Part shown: one piece after another, positions 52,784-62,842 of the stretch | How positions within the stretch are numbered: position 1 is the first letter of the stretch | Layout of the letters: each line of letters starts with the position of its first letter | Assembly: GCF_012641745.1 (NCBI RefSeq) | Contig: NZ_WEHZ01000030.1 | Coordinates: 1 to 64,000 of the forward strand | Length of the DNA: 64,000 nucleotides | Direction of reading: 5' to 3' | Source: Pseudoalteromonas peptidolytica | GTDB lineage: Bacteria > Pseudomonadota > Gammaproteobacteria > Enterobacterales > Alteromonadaceae | Program-made: the position numbers and the translations under genes | Notes under the pieces: model-generated | Seen by the model: the letters and a program-made list of their open reading frames with translations, nothing else | Databases searched by the model: none | What the model was told of the DNA's origin: nothing

Positions 52784-52903
52784 ATGCCAAAGTTAACGCA
52801 GTCTGCGTTGGGTTTACTCCCTTACATGGAGCGAATTTTAAGCGCAGTTGGTGTAAGATGTCGCTCACATGCCCTTTGCTCTATAGCTGCTGCAGTTAGA
52901 TAA
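52784..52903 (+). other. Possible 39-codon leader ORF in a 447-bp intergenic region
   Basis: The gap 52481-52927 between ubiD and the GGDEF-EAL gene holds one short frame with an AGGG-type site ahead of the ATG, starting MPKLTQSALGLLPYMERILS and ending 25 bases before the next gene. It may be an upstream leader ORF or chance. An AT-rich palindrome around TTTTTTCATGAAAAAA occurs near 52673-52692. I saw no c-di-GMP riboswitch core. Confidence 0.2.
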
Positions 52904-52927
52904 ATCGATATCCTAAGGGGTCAGAGT

Positions 52928-55549
52928 TTGAAGTTGTTGTCGAAAATGCTTGGATGTCTGCTGTCGCTTGTTTGCTTGGGCGCAGGTGCAACTGAGCTGC
53001 CATATTATACTTTTTCCAACCATAGTGCTGTGATGCTAATCATTGACCCTGCCACAGGTAAAATTGTAGATGCCAATAAATCAGCAGCAGCGTTTTATGG
53101 TTATAGTGAGGCAACGTTAGAGCGTAAAGCTATTCAAGACATCAACTTATTTACTGCCGAACAAGTTGCTAATGAGCGTCAAGCCGCATTAAATGAGGGG
53201 CGTAATTACTTTATCTTTCAGCATCAAATCGCCGATGGCAGCATAAAAACGGTGAGCGTGCATTCCACACCTTTTGAAGACTTAAATGGCAACCCCAAGT
53301 TACTGTCAATCATTCAAGACATGAGCGAGCAGCGCAAATTACAACAAGACCTATGGCACTATCAAGCTAACCTTGAGCAACAAGTCCTGTTGCAGACGGA
53401 GAAGATCAAGCAAGCCAATATGGTACAAGTGGTGCTGCTAACAGCCGTAATTGCGGTTTTGATCCTCTCTATGGCGGTGTTGATGGCAGTATTGGTGAGG
53501 CTTAAGCGTTCTAATCAGCGCTCACAAGCGCAAGGGGCAAAGCTTAGTGCTATCTTCGATAGCATTAACGCCTACTTGGTTTTTACTGATGAAACCCATC
53601 ACATAGAGGCCGTGAATGGCGCGGTACTAAAAGAGTTGGGAGAGTTTGATAGTTTAAAATCCCAATCTATCTATACCTTATTTGACGTGCTGGATTCAGA
53701 GCGCCTATTAGAAGAAGGCACGATAGAGTGTAAGTTAGATGAGCGCTTTGACTATTTAAACGTAAGGGTATTGTGTGCACCTGTTGTGAGTGAAAATCAG
53801 GCTAGGCTCGGGTTTATCTACGTTATACAAGATATTACCCTAGAGCTTGAGAATGAACGTGAGCAACGCTTAGCCAGCACAGTATTTGCCACAACATCAG
53901 AAGGTGTGCTGGTATCCGACAAACACAATCATATTCAGATGGTAAATCGTGCCTTTACTGAGATCACCGGCTACAGCGTAGACGAAGTTATCGGCCAGAC
54001 ACCGTCATTATTAAATTCAGGCAGGCATGATGATAGATTTTTCAACGGATTGTATGAAGACTTAATTCATAAAGGTCATTGGGAAGGGGAAATTTGGAAC
54101 AAGCGTAAAAACGGCGAAATTTATCCAAGTTGGCTACAAGTGTCTTCTGTATTTAACGAAGCGCGAGAAATTGATATGTATGTTGCGCTTTTCAGTGATA
54201 TTACGTCTAGAAAGCGCAATGAGCAGCTAATGTGGCAGCAGGCTAACTTTGATAGTTTGACGGGGCTGGCCAATCGTCATCATTTTCATGTGAAGTTTGA
54301 CCTAGCGCTAAAGCGCGCTGCGCAATTAGACGAACGGATTGCGATTTGCTTTATCGATCTCGATCGATTCAAAGCAGTTAATGATACCCTTGGTCATCAT
54401 ATCGGTGATTTATTGCTAAAAGAAGCAGCAAGTCGTATCCATAAGTGCGTCCGCAGTTCTGACACGGTAGCGCGTCTCGGTGGCGATGAGTTTGCATTGC
54501 TACTGCAAGATGTCAGCTCAATTAGTGACTTGGAGCATATCGCGACAAAAATATTGCGGGCATTGGCAAACCCATTCCATTTGGAGGGACATGAGGCCTA
54601 TGTGTCCGGCAGTATGGGGATCACTTTGTACCCTGATGACGGGGCTGATCGTAAAGTGCTATTGCGCAATGCCGACAGTGCGATGTATAAAGCAAAAGAT
54701 CATGGTCGTGACTGCTTCCAATTTTATACCTCGGTTATGCACCAACATGCAAAGGCAAGAAGTGTGCTGGAAAGCGCCTTACACAAAGCGCTGTCAAACA
54801 GAGAGTTATCATTAGTATACCAACCGATTTTCGCCCAACTAGGCAGCGCAGAAGTAGTGGGCTGCGAGGTATTACTGAGGTGGAAAAGTGAATTATTAGG
54901 ACATGTTTCTCCTGAGCAGTTTATTCCGGTATGCGAGGAATTAGGCCTTATTTTACCCATCGGTGAATGGGTGCTTTATCATGCTTGTTCACAGGCTAAA
55001 GCATGGCAAGACAATTATGGCAATCCTCTTTTTATTGCGGTTAATGTGTCCAGCATTCAATTTAAACGTCAAGATATGGTTGAGCTTGTCAAAAAAGTAT
55101 TGAGAGACACAAAACTGGAAGCAAAGTATCTGACATTAGAAATTACCGAATCGGTGTTAGTTGATAATTCAGATAAAATATTGGCACAGTTAAAGGCGCT
55201 GCGAGCGTTGGGAGTCGAGCTGGCTATTGACGACTTTGGAACGGGGTACTCCTCTTTGAGCTATTTAAAGCGATTCCCCTTATCTAAGTTGAAGATAGAT
55301 AGAACTTTTATCCGCGATCTGCCTGAAGACGAAGAGGACAAAGCGTTAGTTAGTGCTATTATTTTGATGGCACATAAACTCAATCTGAAAGTCATCGCTG
55401 AAGGGGTCGAAACTCCAGCTCAGTGCATGTTCTTAAAAGGGTTGCTATGTGATATGACACAAGGATATTTTCACTCTAAGCCGTTAAACCAGTCGGACTT
55501 TGAAGAAAATATACTGACAACTGCCTATCATAAGCAAAACCACAACTAG
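52928..55549 (+). CDS. PAS-GGDEF-EAL c-di-GMP protein
   Basis: An 873-residue membrane protein. A signal-like N-terminus is followed by a periplasmic PAS (about 28-145), a coiled coil, one transmembrane helix (about 168-192), two cytoplasmic PAS domains (about 205-320 and 325-435), GGDEF and EAL. GGDEF is intact (RLGGDEFALLL) with an RSSD inhibitory site before it. The EAL domain starts EVLLRW (EVL variant) but keeps NVSSIQF, LEITESVL, DDFGTGYSSLSYLKRF, KIDRTFI and AEGVET, so phosphodiesterase activity is possible. The start is a TTG behind AAGGGG. It could be bifunctional; net activity is unknown. Confidence 0.92.
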   Translation: MKLLSKMLGCLLSLVCLGAGATELPYYTFSNHSAVMLIIDPATGKIVDANKSAAAFYGYSEATLERKAIQDINLFTAEQVANERQAALNEGRNYFIFQHQIADGSIKTVSVHSTPFEDLNGNPKLLSIIQDMSEQRKLQQDLWHYQANLEQQVLLQTEKIKQANMVQVVLLTAVIAVLILSMAVLMAVLVRLKRSNQRSQAQGAKLSAIFDSINAYLVFTDETHHIEAVNGAVLKELGEFDSLKSQSIYTLFDVLDSERLLEEGTIECKLDERFDYLNVRVLCAPVVSENQARLGFIYVIQDITLELENEREQRLASTVFATTSEGVLVSDKHNHIQMVNRAFTEITGYSVDEVIGQTPSLLNSGRHDDRFFNGLYEDLIHKGHWEGEIWNKRKNGEIYPSWLQVSSVFNEAREIDMYVALFSDITSRKRNEQLMWQQANFDSLTGLANRHHFHVKFDLALKRAAQLDERIAICFIDLDRFKAVNDTLGHHIGDLLLKEAASRIHKCVRSSDTVARLGGDEFALLLQDVSSISDLEHIATKILRALANPFHLEGHEAYVSGSMGITLYPDDGADRKVLLRNADSAMYKAKDHGRDCFQFYTSVMHQHAKARSVLESALHKALSNRELSLVYQPIFAQLGSAEVVGCEVLLRWKSELLGHVSPEQFIPVCEELGLILPIGEWVLYHACSQAKAWQDNYGNPLFIAVNVSSIQFKRQDMVELVKKVLRDTKLEAKYLTLEITESVLVDNSDKILAQLKALRALGVELAIDDFGTGYSSLSYLKRFPLSKLKIDRTFIRDLPEDEEDKALVSAIILMAHKLNLKVIAEGVETPAQCMFLKGLLCDMTQGYFHSKPLNQSDFEENILTTAYHKQNHN

Positions 55550-56331
55550 TTATTCGTAGTCTGGCAGTGATGGGTTTTACACAGCGTATCTAACGCAGCT
55601 TTGGCCTTGTGATTTCCTTGCTTTGCGGAAAGCTGTAACCAATGGATTGCCGCTGGAATATCTTTAACACCTCCTTCACCATCACGTAGCATAGTTGCGT
55701 AGTTATATTGTCCCCATGGATTGCCAGATTTAGCTGTATCGGCAAACCCCTGTCTTGCGGCTTCAAATTCTTCTCGATGATAAGCTCGAATCGCATCTTG
55801 GTTTTGTGCCGAAATGTTTGGCCCATGGTAAAGCGGTTTAGGCTTTTTAAATCTTGGCCTGACTACGCCGCCTAAAACATGAATACCAACAGGGCGATAG
55901 ACTGACATTATCGTTTCATTATCTAGTAAATCCAGTAATTTACTTTTTTCTAGAGTCTGCTTTTGTGGTTTAAAGTAGCGGTCTGTCATTAGCATACTGA
56001 CACGAATATCACGGGTAATATTGCGCATGGTACGGTAGGTAAATGCACCTGCTTTTACTTCTATATAGTCATCGGATAATGCGGTAACTTGCAGCACTTG
56101 GAAAGCTGGTTCATAAAGGTGCTGAGACCGTTTTGCAGTATCAAAGATAATAATATCATCCACCTCAGGTGCGTTTAATAAAGAACGATAACTAGAGATT
56201 TCCTGTTGCTGTCGGTGGTAAAAGTAAAGGCAAACAGTTAAAGCGATAAACACGGTGACAACCAGCTTATTGCGACTGATAAAGTCGAAGAGTGTGTCAT
56301 AAACCGAAAATAATAAGTTTTTGATTTCCAT
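55546..56331 (-). CDS. Membrane-anchored Sel1-repeat protein
   Basis: A 261-residue protein with one N-terminal transmembrane helix (about residues 20-38), a middle domain I do not recognise (KAGAFTYRTMRNITRDIRVS), and C-terminal Sel1-like repeats (NPWGQYNYATMLRDGEGGVK, then AAIHWLQLSAKQGNHKAKAA). Sel1 repeats usually mediate protein contacts. The rest is probably periplasmic. The 3' end overlaps the convergent GGDEF-EAL gene by 4 bases. Confidence 0.75.
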   Translation of the reverse strand: MEIKNLLFSVYDTLFDFISRNKLVVTVFIALTVCLYFYHRQQQEISSYRSLLNAPEVDDIIIFDTAKRSQHLYEPAFQVLQVTALSDDYIEVKAGAFTYRTMRNITRDIRVSMLMTDRYFKPQKQTLEKSKLLDLLDNETIMSVYRPVGIHVLGGVVRPRFKKPKPLYHGPNISAQNQDAIRAYHREEFEAARQGFADTAKSGNPWGQYNYATMLRDGEGGVKDIPAAIHWLQLSAKQGNHKAKAALDTLCKTHHCQTTNN

Positions 56332-56422
56332 ATACTAATTATAATTGCATCAAAAGGTGTTGTTAAAATAGACAATAGATGAGAAAGGAACAAGCCTACT
56401 TGTCCCTTATAAGTGTAAAAGT

Positions 56423-57814
56423 TTATTTCCCCGCCATCTTGGTTTTGGCATCTGCCGCCATCAAAGCAAAAACGGCGTAAGCCGCAGTATTCTGTTTCAA
56501 CTTGGCTGGATCGACCTTATCAAGTGTGTCGTCTGCGGTATGATGGTAATCAAAATAATCTGTGCCATCTTGATGCAGTGCAAAAATAGGCGCCGAGGTG
56601 CTATTTTTTAGCGGGATAAGATCAGGCCCACCATGTGCGCTATTTTTACCTATGTATTTCACACCTAAAGGTGCTAGCTGCGCTGCGATTTCTCGTACCA
56701 CTGGTAATGACGCTGCATTCACATTGGACTCAAACGCATACACCACATCCGCCCCAAAGTCGGACTCAGCTGCTGCAACAATGTTATCTAGGTCTGCTTT
56801 ATGTTTTTTAAAGTATGCTTTTGCACCCCAAAGGCCTAGCTCTTCAGCGGCAAATAACACGACACGAATACTACGTTTTGGACGCTTAACATCGGCAATA
56901 TGCTTGGCAGCAGCCATGGTAAGCGCAACACCTGCACCATCATCCAAAGCGCCAGTGCCCAAATCCCAAGAATCCAAGTGACCACCGATCAGCACATATT
57001 GTGCAGGAAATTCAGTCCCTGTAAACTCACCAATGACGTTGTAACTAGTACCTTGTCCCAGATCTTCAGTTTGAATATTCAGTGATACCTTCACGTCGTG
57101 ACCGGCATTAATAAGTCGTGCTAATTGATCTGCATCTGGATTGGCAACAGCCGTTGCAGGGATCTTGGTTACCCCAGTCTTATAGTGGCTACCTCCGGTG
57201 TGAGCAAAGCGATGGTGGCTAGTACTTACGGAACGCATCATATACGCAATGGCACCTTTTTTTGCAGCTTCAACAGCACCACTATTACGGGCTCTGACAG
57301 CAGGGCCGTAACCATTGCCATCTATATCGCGGTTCATACGGTAGTTAATGAAGGCTATTTTCCCATTTAAGCTGCCAGCGGGTGCTGCAATGAGTTCATC
57401 TAATGTTTCAAACAGTACCACCTCAGCGCTTAACCCCTCAGTTGGCGTGCTAATGCTATTTCCCAGTGCTGTAAGGTGTAGTGGTTGCTCACTTGGTAGA
57501 AGAATTTTTGCTGACTCATGGTAGCGACGCCACTCTGGGAAAGTCGCTTCTTCGACCCAAACCTTGTCAAAGCCTAGTTGCTCCAAATGTTTCTTTGCCC
57601 AGGCAACTGCTTTTTTATCGTTTTCAGTACCTGGTAATCTTGGTCCAACTTCCGTAGTCAGCGACGTTAACAGTTGCCAGCTCAGATTGCTTTGACTTGC
57701 CGCTTCTCTAACTTGCTTAACCTGCGCCAGTTGCTGTTCGCTGAACTCTTGGGCTTGAAGTGCCGAGCTTAAGCTCATCGTCAAGACAGCTACCAGTAGT
57801 GATCTAAACTTCAT
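56423..57814 (-). CDS. Exported M28-family aminopeptidase
   Basis: A 463-residue secreted metallopeptidase. A signal peptide (KFRSLLVAVLTMSLSSALQA) is followed by an N-terminal part, a PA-like insert (about 120-240), and the M28 catalytic core with zinc ligands in GGHLDSWDLGTGALDDGAGV, AAEELGLWGAK, ESDFG and YHHTADDT. These give a two-zinc site for removing N-terminal residues or dipeptides. AAGGATC precedes the ATG. It is monocistronic and divergent from dbpA. Confidence 0.92.
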   Translation of the reverse strand: MKFRSLLVAVLTMSLSSALQAQEFSEQQLAQVKQVREAASQSNLSWQLLTSLTTEVGPRLPGTENDKKAVAWAKKHLEQLGFDKVWVEEATFPEWRRYHESAKILLPSEQPLHLTALGNSISTPTEGLSAEVVLFETLDELIAAPAGSLNGKIAFINYRMNRDIDGNGYGPAVRARNSGAVEAAKKGAIAYMMRSVSTSHHRFAHTGGSHYKTGVTKIPATAVANPDADQLARLINAGHDVKVSLNIQTEDLGQGTSYNVIGEFTGTEFPAQYVLIGGHLDSWDLGTGALDDGAGVALTMAAAKHIADVKRPKRSIRVVLFAAEELGLWGAKAYFKKHKADLDNIVAAAESDFGADVVYAFESNVNAASLPVVREIAAQLAPLGVKYIGKNSAHGGPDLIPLKNSTSAPIFALHQDGTDYFDYHHTADDTLDKVDPAKLKQNTAAYAVFALMAADAKTKMAGK

Positions 57815-57977
57815 GATGATCCTTGATAAAATGAAATGTGCGCAAGAATTAAAGCATATATTGGCGTATAAATCCGATTATTACGGTGATGAAATTGACA
57901 GCAATGGCAATAAGCGATTAGAGAATCTATGTAATTGGTATAAAATGCTAGATTAAGATAGCGAATAGGAAAGCACA

Positions 57978-59360
57978 GTGTCGATAACCTCTTTTTCTCA
58001 ACTTCCTTTAAACCCAGCCTTAGCAAAACGCCTTATCGATCTTAACTATGTCATACCAACGGCCGTGCAATCTGCTAGCTTACAGCCAGTGCTTGAAGGG
58101 CAAGACTTGGTTGTTAAAGGGAAGACGGGTTCAGGTAAAACGTTGGTTTTTGCATTAGCTATATTAAATAAGCTACAGCTACAGACCAATGATGCGCAAG
58201 CACTCGTACTGTGCCCAACCAGAGAGCTGGCCGATCAGGTAGCACAAGAGATTAAAAGTGTGGCAGCAATGATCGGTAACGTGAAAGTACAAACACTATG
58301 TGGTGGGGTGTCTATTGAACCACAAATGAGGTCACTGCAGCATGGTGCTCATATTATCGTTGGTACGCCTGGTCGAGTGGAAGAGCATGTACTGAACGGC
58401 TCACTCATACTGACAGAAGTGCAGACCCTAGTGTTTGATGAAGCTGACCAAATGCTGGATATGGGCTTTACTGAAACGTTAGAAAGCATAGCAATGTACC
58501 TGCCGCAAATGCGACAAACTCTGATGTTTAGTGCAACTTATCCAGATAAAATCATGAAGTTGGCGACGCAATATATGCGCTCGCCGGAGCTGGTTGAAGC
58601 ACAAGAAGAACAGGTGCATCACAGTATTAAGCAAACCTTCTATCGATTAGATAATAATAAAATGCGCTTTAACGCCCTGAGAGTTTTATTGATGCAGCAC
58701 CAACCTCAGAGCTGTATTGTGTTTTGTAATACTAAAGCTGAGACTAAGCGATTATTTGAAGAACTGCGTCAGACCGGGCTCGCATGTGTTGAATTACATG
58801 GAGACTTAGACCAAGGAGAACGAGAGTGGTCTTTGCTTACCTTTGCAAATAAAAGTGCCAATATACTGGTGGCAACGGATGTAGCAGCCAGAGGGCTAGA
58901 TGTAGATGAAGTTGAACTGGTCATTAATTATCATTTGGCACTAGAACCTCAAACACATGTGCACCGAGTGGGGCGCACAGGTCGAGGAGAGCATAAAGGC
59001 GTCGCACTGTCACTGTATGGTGAAAAAGAGACGTTTAAAGTGGATCAGCTTATTGAGCTCTATGGTCAGGCACTAAAGCATGGCACTTTACCGAGTCATT
59101 CACTGTTAGAAAAACCAGCTTATAAATCTAATATGGTTACCTTAATGATTGAGGGGGGCAAGCAGCAGAAACTGAGAAAAGCAGATATTGTTGGTTGTTT
59201 AACTGGTGAAGACGGCATAAGCTTTAAGCAAATAGGTAAAATTAATATATATGACGTTCAGGCATTTGTCGCGGTAAAACGTGAAGCTGCAAAGCCTGCA
59301 CTGCGCAAGCTTAATAACAGTAAGATCAAGAATAAGCGTTATAAGGCACTACGTGCTTAG
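57978..59360 (+). CDS. dbpA: ATP-dependent RNA helicase DbpA
   Basis: A 460-residue DEAD-box helicase. Q-motif, GKTGSGKT (about residue 50), VFDEADQMLDMGF, SATYPDK, and HRVGRTGR are in order. The C-terminal ~75 residues (NMVTLMIEGGKQQKLRKADI, then VGCLTGEDGISFKQIGKI) form the DbpA RNA-binding domain that targets 23S rRNA hairpin 92 in 50S assembly. The start is GTG behind AGGAAAG. It overlaps the convergent DnaJ gene by 12 bases. Confidence 0.95.
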   Translation: MSITSFSQLPLNPALAKRLIDLNYVIPTAVQSASLQPVLEGQDLVVKGKTGSGKTLVFALAILNKLQLQTNDAQALVLCPTRELADQVAQEIKSVAAMIGNVKVQTLCGGVSIEPQMRSLQHGAHIIVGTPGRVEEHVLNGSLILTEVQTLVFDEADQMLDMGFTETLESIAMYLPQMRQTLMFSATYPDKIMKLATQYMRSPELVEAQEEQVHHSIKQTFYRLDNNKMRFNALRVLLMQHQPQSCIVFCNTKAETKRLFEELRQTGLACVELHGDLDQGEREWSLLTFANKSANILVATDVAARGLDVDEVELVINYHLALEPQTHVHRVGRTGRGEHKGVALSLYGEKETFKVDQLIELYGQALKHGTLPSHSLLEKPAYKSNMVTLMIEGGKQQKLRKADIVGCLTGEDGISFKQIGKINIYDVQAFVAVKREAAKPALRKLNNSKIKNKRYKALRA

Positions 59361-59933
59361 GGCGTGCTTAAGTATTTCGTATTCATTCATTAAGCATTTA
59401 AACGTTTCCTCATCACCTGACTTATCTGGGTGGTGAGCAAATGCTAGCTTTCTCCATGTTCTACTTAGTTGTTTACGGTCGTAATCTTTTGGTAATTGCC
59501 ACTTGATGATGATGCCTACCAGTTCATGACTAGAGACTGCGTATGGCTGCCCAGCATTTGTAGATGCAAATTTGCGCCAGAAGCTATCTAGGAGTTGACT
59601 CACCTCTTCACTACTTGTTTCATAGTGCTGCCAATCTAAATAGTAGCTCCTGAGAGGGTCATGTTGTGCGAGTTGATGGTTATCGCAAAGTGGTGAGAGG
59701 TGAATATTCAGCGCTTCAATATGCAAGTACTGGCCATCCTTAATAAGCTCTTGCTGCAATTGATACAGTGCATTCATAATTAGGAAGTTTCGTTTAAACA
59801 AGTCTTTACTATCATCTTTATCCAAGCGAGGAAGTATCTGTTGTGATAACAGTTCTGCTGCAATGGTATGGACTTTCCAAGACCTCTTTTGACAAATTAG
59901 TCTAAAAATAACATCTGTAAGCGGATTGAACAT
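59349..59933 (-). CDS. DnaJ-related protein with C-terminal J domain
   Basis: A 194-residue protein. The first ~120 residues match the DNAJ-related N-terminal region, and the C-terminal ~60 form a J domain with WRKLAFAHHPDKSGDEETFK, which holds the HPD motif that stimulates DnaK. No Gly/Phe or zinc-finger part is present, so it is a specialised co-chaperone. GAGGCGAC precedes the ATG. It is divergent from the TPR hybrid kinase with 71 bases between starts. Confidence 0.85.
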   Translation of the reverse strand: MFNPLTDVIFRLICQKRSWKVHTIAAELLSQQILPRLDKDDSKDLFKRNFLIMNALYQLQQELIKDGQYLHIEALNIHLSPLCDNHQLAQHDPLRSYYLDWQHYETSSEEVSQLLDSFWRKFASTNAGQPYAVSSHELVGIIIKWQLPKDYDRKQLSRTWRKLAFAHHPDKSGDEETFKCLMNEYEILKHALST

Positions 59934-60004
59934 TGTCGCCTCATGAGTCTTGGTGTATCTTCACACTACCACGCAGAGTAAATGATAAGCAATGGAGAGC
60001 AGCA

Positions 60005-62842
60005 ATGAATTTATTGGGGCAGATTACGTCTTGGTCTGCGATCGCCTATTTCGTTTGTTTCTCCGCTACATTCAATGCACAAGCAACTTTAAATAATGCC
60101 AGCCTATCTGAGCGAATTATTGAAATGAAGCGCAGTGCAGATTGGCAACACATGCAAATATTAGGTATGGAGTTGCTTCGTGAGCCGACTTTAAATGGTG
60201 CGGCCAAAATAGACGTACTTGTAAGCTTAAGTAAAGCTGCTTATGATAGCAATCAATTTAAAGACGCTCTAAATTACTTATCTCAATTGGAACTTGCTAC
60301 TAGAACAAAAGTACTGAGTGACAATCACTTCAAAGCGGTTAAGCTACAAGGTATCAGTAATTTTTACCTCGGCCATTACCAACAAGCTATTGATTTTTAT
60401 ACTCGTGCTTTGGCATTAGCAGAGCAAAGAGATATGCCAATACAAACTGCTAACTTACACAGTAACCTTGGCTTAGCTTATTTCAAAAACTTTTCACTAG
60501 ACTTGGCATTGCAGCACTATTTGAAAGCGGATGAGCTGTATCAAGAGTTTGGAAGTGCACAAGATCATGCTGATATTTTGCTAAATATATCAGGTGTCTA
60601 TATTCGCCAAGCTGCTTATGAAAAAGCTGAAAGCATGCTACTTACAGCACTTCAAGCCTTTAACCAATTAAACGATGAATATGGTGCAGCATTGGCCCAT
60701 GCTGATTTGGGCGTGTTGTATACCGAAACTAAGCGGCCTGAAATGGCTCAAGCCTCCTATCTAGCAGCGATTGATTACTATGAGGCCAAGAATGATGTCA
60801 GACATTTATCCTATGAGTATGTCAATCTTGCATTGCTAAGTTATTCACTAGGGCAGCTGGAAGAGGGTGAAAAGAACGCCAATTTTGCGCTTTATTATGC
60901 GGAAAAAGCAAAAAATCCAGCAAACCTAATGGAAGCACAGTTTGTATTGGCGAAGATATTGTTTGCTCAAGGTAAGTTGGAAGATGCTTTCACGAATGCC
61001 GAGCAGAGTTTGATAGCAAGTCGAACCATGCATGAACAAGAAAAAGAACGCACAGCATTGCGACTACTCGCGTTAATTGAAGCTGCTAGAGGTAATATCG
61101 ATAAGGCAAGAAACTATGACTCGCAAAATATAGAAGCACAAAAGCGTTTGATGAATGAAGATGTGCTCAAACGCTTAAATGACTATCGGGCTAAATATGA
61201 AGCCAGTGAACTGAGTCGTGAAGTCGAAGTGCTAAAACAAGAGCAAAGGCTACAACGACTTAAAGAAGAGCAGCGCAGTCAGTTGCTATTACTCGGTGGT
61301 ATTATTGCTGTACTTACTCTGCTCACTGCTTTTGCACTATATCGTCGTAAAGTAGAACAAAAAGCAAAGTTGGAACTCAGTCAAAAAGTGGCGCTTAGGA
61401 CGTCAGAGCTGCAACAAAAGGCAGATGAGCTTAGAGCTGCGAACCAAGTTAAAAGCCAGTTTTTAGCTAATATGAGTCATGAGATTAGAACGCCACTGAC
61501 TACAGTGCTGGGTCACGCTGAAGACTTACTTGCAGAGCAGGACCTCGGTACTCAGGTGCAAGCATCCGTGCAAACTATCTACAATCAAGGCCTCCACTTA
61601 AGAGATTTAGTCAATGATATTTTAGATCTAAGCCGTATCGAAGCTGAACGGTTGGCGCTTGAAGCGACTGAATTTTCAGTCTCAAGCTTAGTGGCTGATT
61701 TATGTGATATGTTTCAACAGAACATCCACAGTAAGCAACTGGAGTTTATTGTCTGCGATCAAGTGAGAAGTAAGGCTTATGTCAGGCTGGATTATATTCG
61801 AGTAAAACAGATATTAATAAATCTGTTGAGCAATGCACTGAAATTTACAGAGCAAGGTCGCATAGAGTTTAGCGTTTCGGAAGTGCCGCATGGATTGCAG
61901 TTTAAGGTTGTAGATACTGGGATAGGCATGAATGAGCAGCAAATAGCGCGAATTTTTGAGAGCTTTCAGCAAGCAGACAATAGTATAACTAGACGTTTTG
62001 GTGGTTCTGGCCTCGGATTGAGTTTATCTAGCCAGCTGGCCAACATGATGAATGGTGAAATCACAGTGCAAAGTGCACTAGAGCTTGGTAGTACCTTCTC
62101 ATTCTTTATCCCCTGTACTGTTTATCTTAACTCGACAGTCACTGATATTCAGCAGCCACAACAGGCACAACCTCTACTGTCAGGGAACGTGTTGGTAGTT
62201 GAAGATCATGCAGAAAATCGACAGTTATTTTCACGTATGATTGAGCGTACAGGTGCTACGGTGACGGTAGCAGAAAATGGCGCGAGGGCGGTTGAGCAGT
62301 GCTTAAGCGACTTTCCAGATCTTGTGCTAATGGATATTCAGATGCCGAGGATGGATGGGGTGGAAGCGTTAAATATTATTCGTTCAGCGGGATACTCAGG
62401 GCCCATTTATGCGCTAACGGCAAATGTGCTCACAGAGGAAGTAAAGTCATATATTGATTCGGGCTTTAACGGCCATATTGGCAAACCAATTAATAAAAAC
62501 GAGCTATTAAGCATACTTAATATTCATCTAAGTAGCGAATATGCGAGCAGTACACAGCAATCGATTAATATTGATCTCACCGATCTGCGCGATAGCTTTG
62601 CCAGTACTTTTGAACAAGAGCGGTATTTATTGATTGATGCTTGGCAAAATAAAGACTTTGTTGCGCTGCAAGCGAGTTGCCATAAGTTAGCGGGAGCCGC
62701 TTCTATGTTCGAATTCCCAGAATTGGCAAGCATTGCAATTGAGTTTGAAAAGGCACTTAAGCACCAAAGTGAATCACAGTATCAATCCCTATTCTTGGCG
62801 CTATGTGATCAGCTCAAGTCTCAAGAATCGTTAGCGTCTTAA
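60005..62842 (+). CDS. TPR-containing hybrid sensor histidine kinase with Hpt
   Basis: A 945-residue kinase. A signal-like start precedes a periplasmic TPR region (about 40-400; YLGHYQQAIDFYTRALALAE is one repeat), then one transmembrane helix (about 432-452), HisKA with MSHEIRTPLTTVLGHAEDLL, HATPase (GGSGLGLSLSSQLANMMNGE), a receiver (VLVVEDHAENR, then LMDIQMPRMDG) and a C-terminal Hpt with CHKLAGAASMFEFPEL. It carries a complete His-Asp-His chain in one protein. The ATG at 60005 with GGAG ahead is preferred over an in-frame start at 59933. It converges on the chemotaxis-receptor gene with a 4-base overlap. The input signal is unknown. Confidence 0.92.
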   Translation: MNLLGQITSWSAIAYFVCFSATFNAQATLNNASLSERIIEMKRSADWQHMQILGMELLREPTLNGAAKIDVLVSLSKAAYDSNQFKDALNYLSQLELATRTKVLSDNHFKAVKLQGISNFYLGHYQQAIDFYTRALALAEQRDMPIQTANLHSNLGLAYFKNFSLDLALQHYLKADELYQEFGSAQDHADILLNISGVYIRQAAYEKAESMLLTALQAFNQLNDEYGAALAHADLGVLYTETKRPEMAQASYLAAIDYYEAKNDVRHLSYEYVNLALLSYSLGQLEEGEKNANFALYYAEKAKNPANLMEAQFVLAKILFAQGKLEDAFTNAEQSLIASRTMHEQEKERTALRLLALIEAARGNIDKARNYDSQNIEAQKRLMNEDVLKRLNDYRAKYEASELSREVEVLKQEQRLQRLKEEQRSQLLLLGGIIAVLTLLTAFALYRRKVEQKAKLELSQKVALRTSELQQKADELRAANQVKSQFLANMSHEIRTPLTTVLGHAEDLLAEQDLGTQVQASVQTIYNQGLHLRDLVNDILDLSRIEAERLALEATEFSVSSLVADLCDMFQQNIHSKQLEFIVCDQVRSKAYVRLDYIRVKQILINLLSNALKFTEQGRIEFSVSEVPHGLQFKVVDTGIGMNEQQIARIFESFQQADNSITRRFGGSGLGLSLSSQLANMMNGEITVQSALELGSTFSFFIPCTVYLNSTVTDIQQPQQAQPLLSGNVLVVEDHAENRQLFSRMIERTGATVTVAENGARAVEQCLSDFPDLVLMDIQMPRMDGVEALNIIRSAGYSGPIYALTANVLTEEVKSYIDSGFNGHIGKPINKNELLSILNIHLSSEYASSTQQSINIDLTDLRDSFASTFEQERYLLIDAWQNKDFVALQASCHKLAGAASMFEFPELASIAIEFEKALKHQSESQYQSLFLALCDQLKSQESLAS

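Noticed and set aside
52481..52927. c-di-GMP (GEMM) riboswitch upstream of the GGDEF-EAL gene
   Set aside because: I looked for the conserved GEMM core words and the GNRA-receptor pattern and did not find them.
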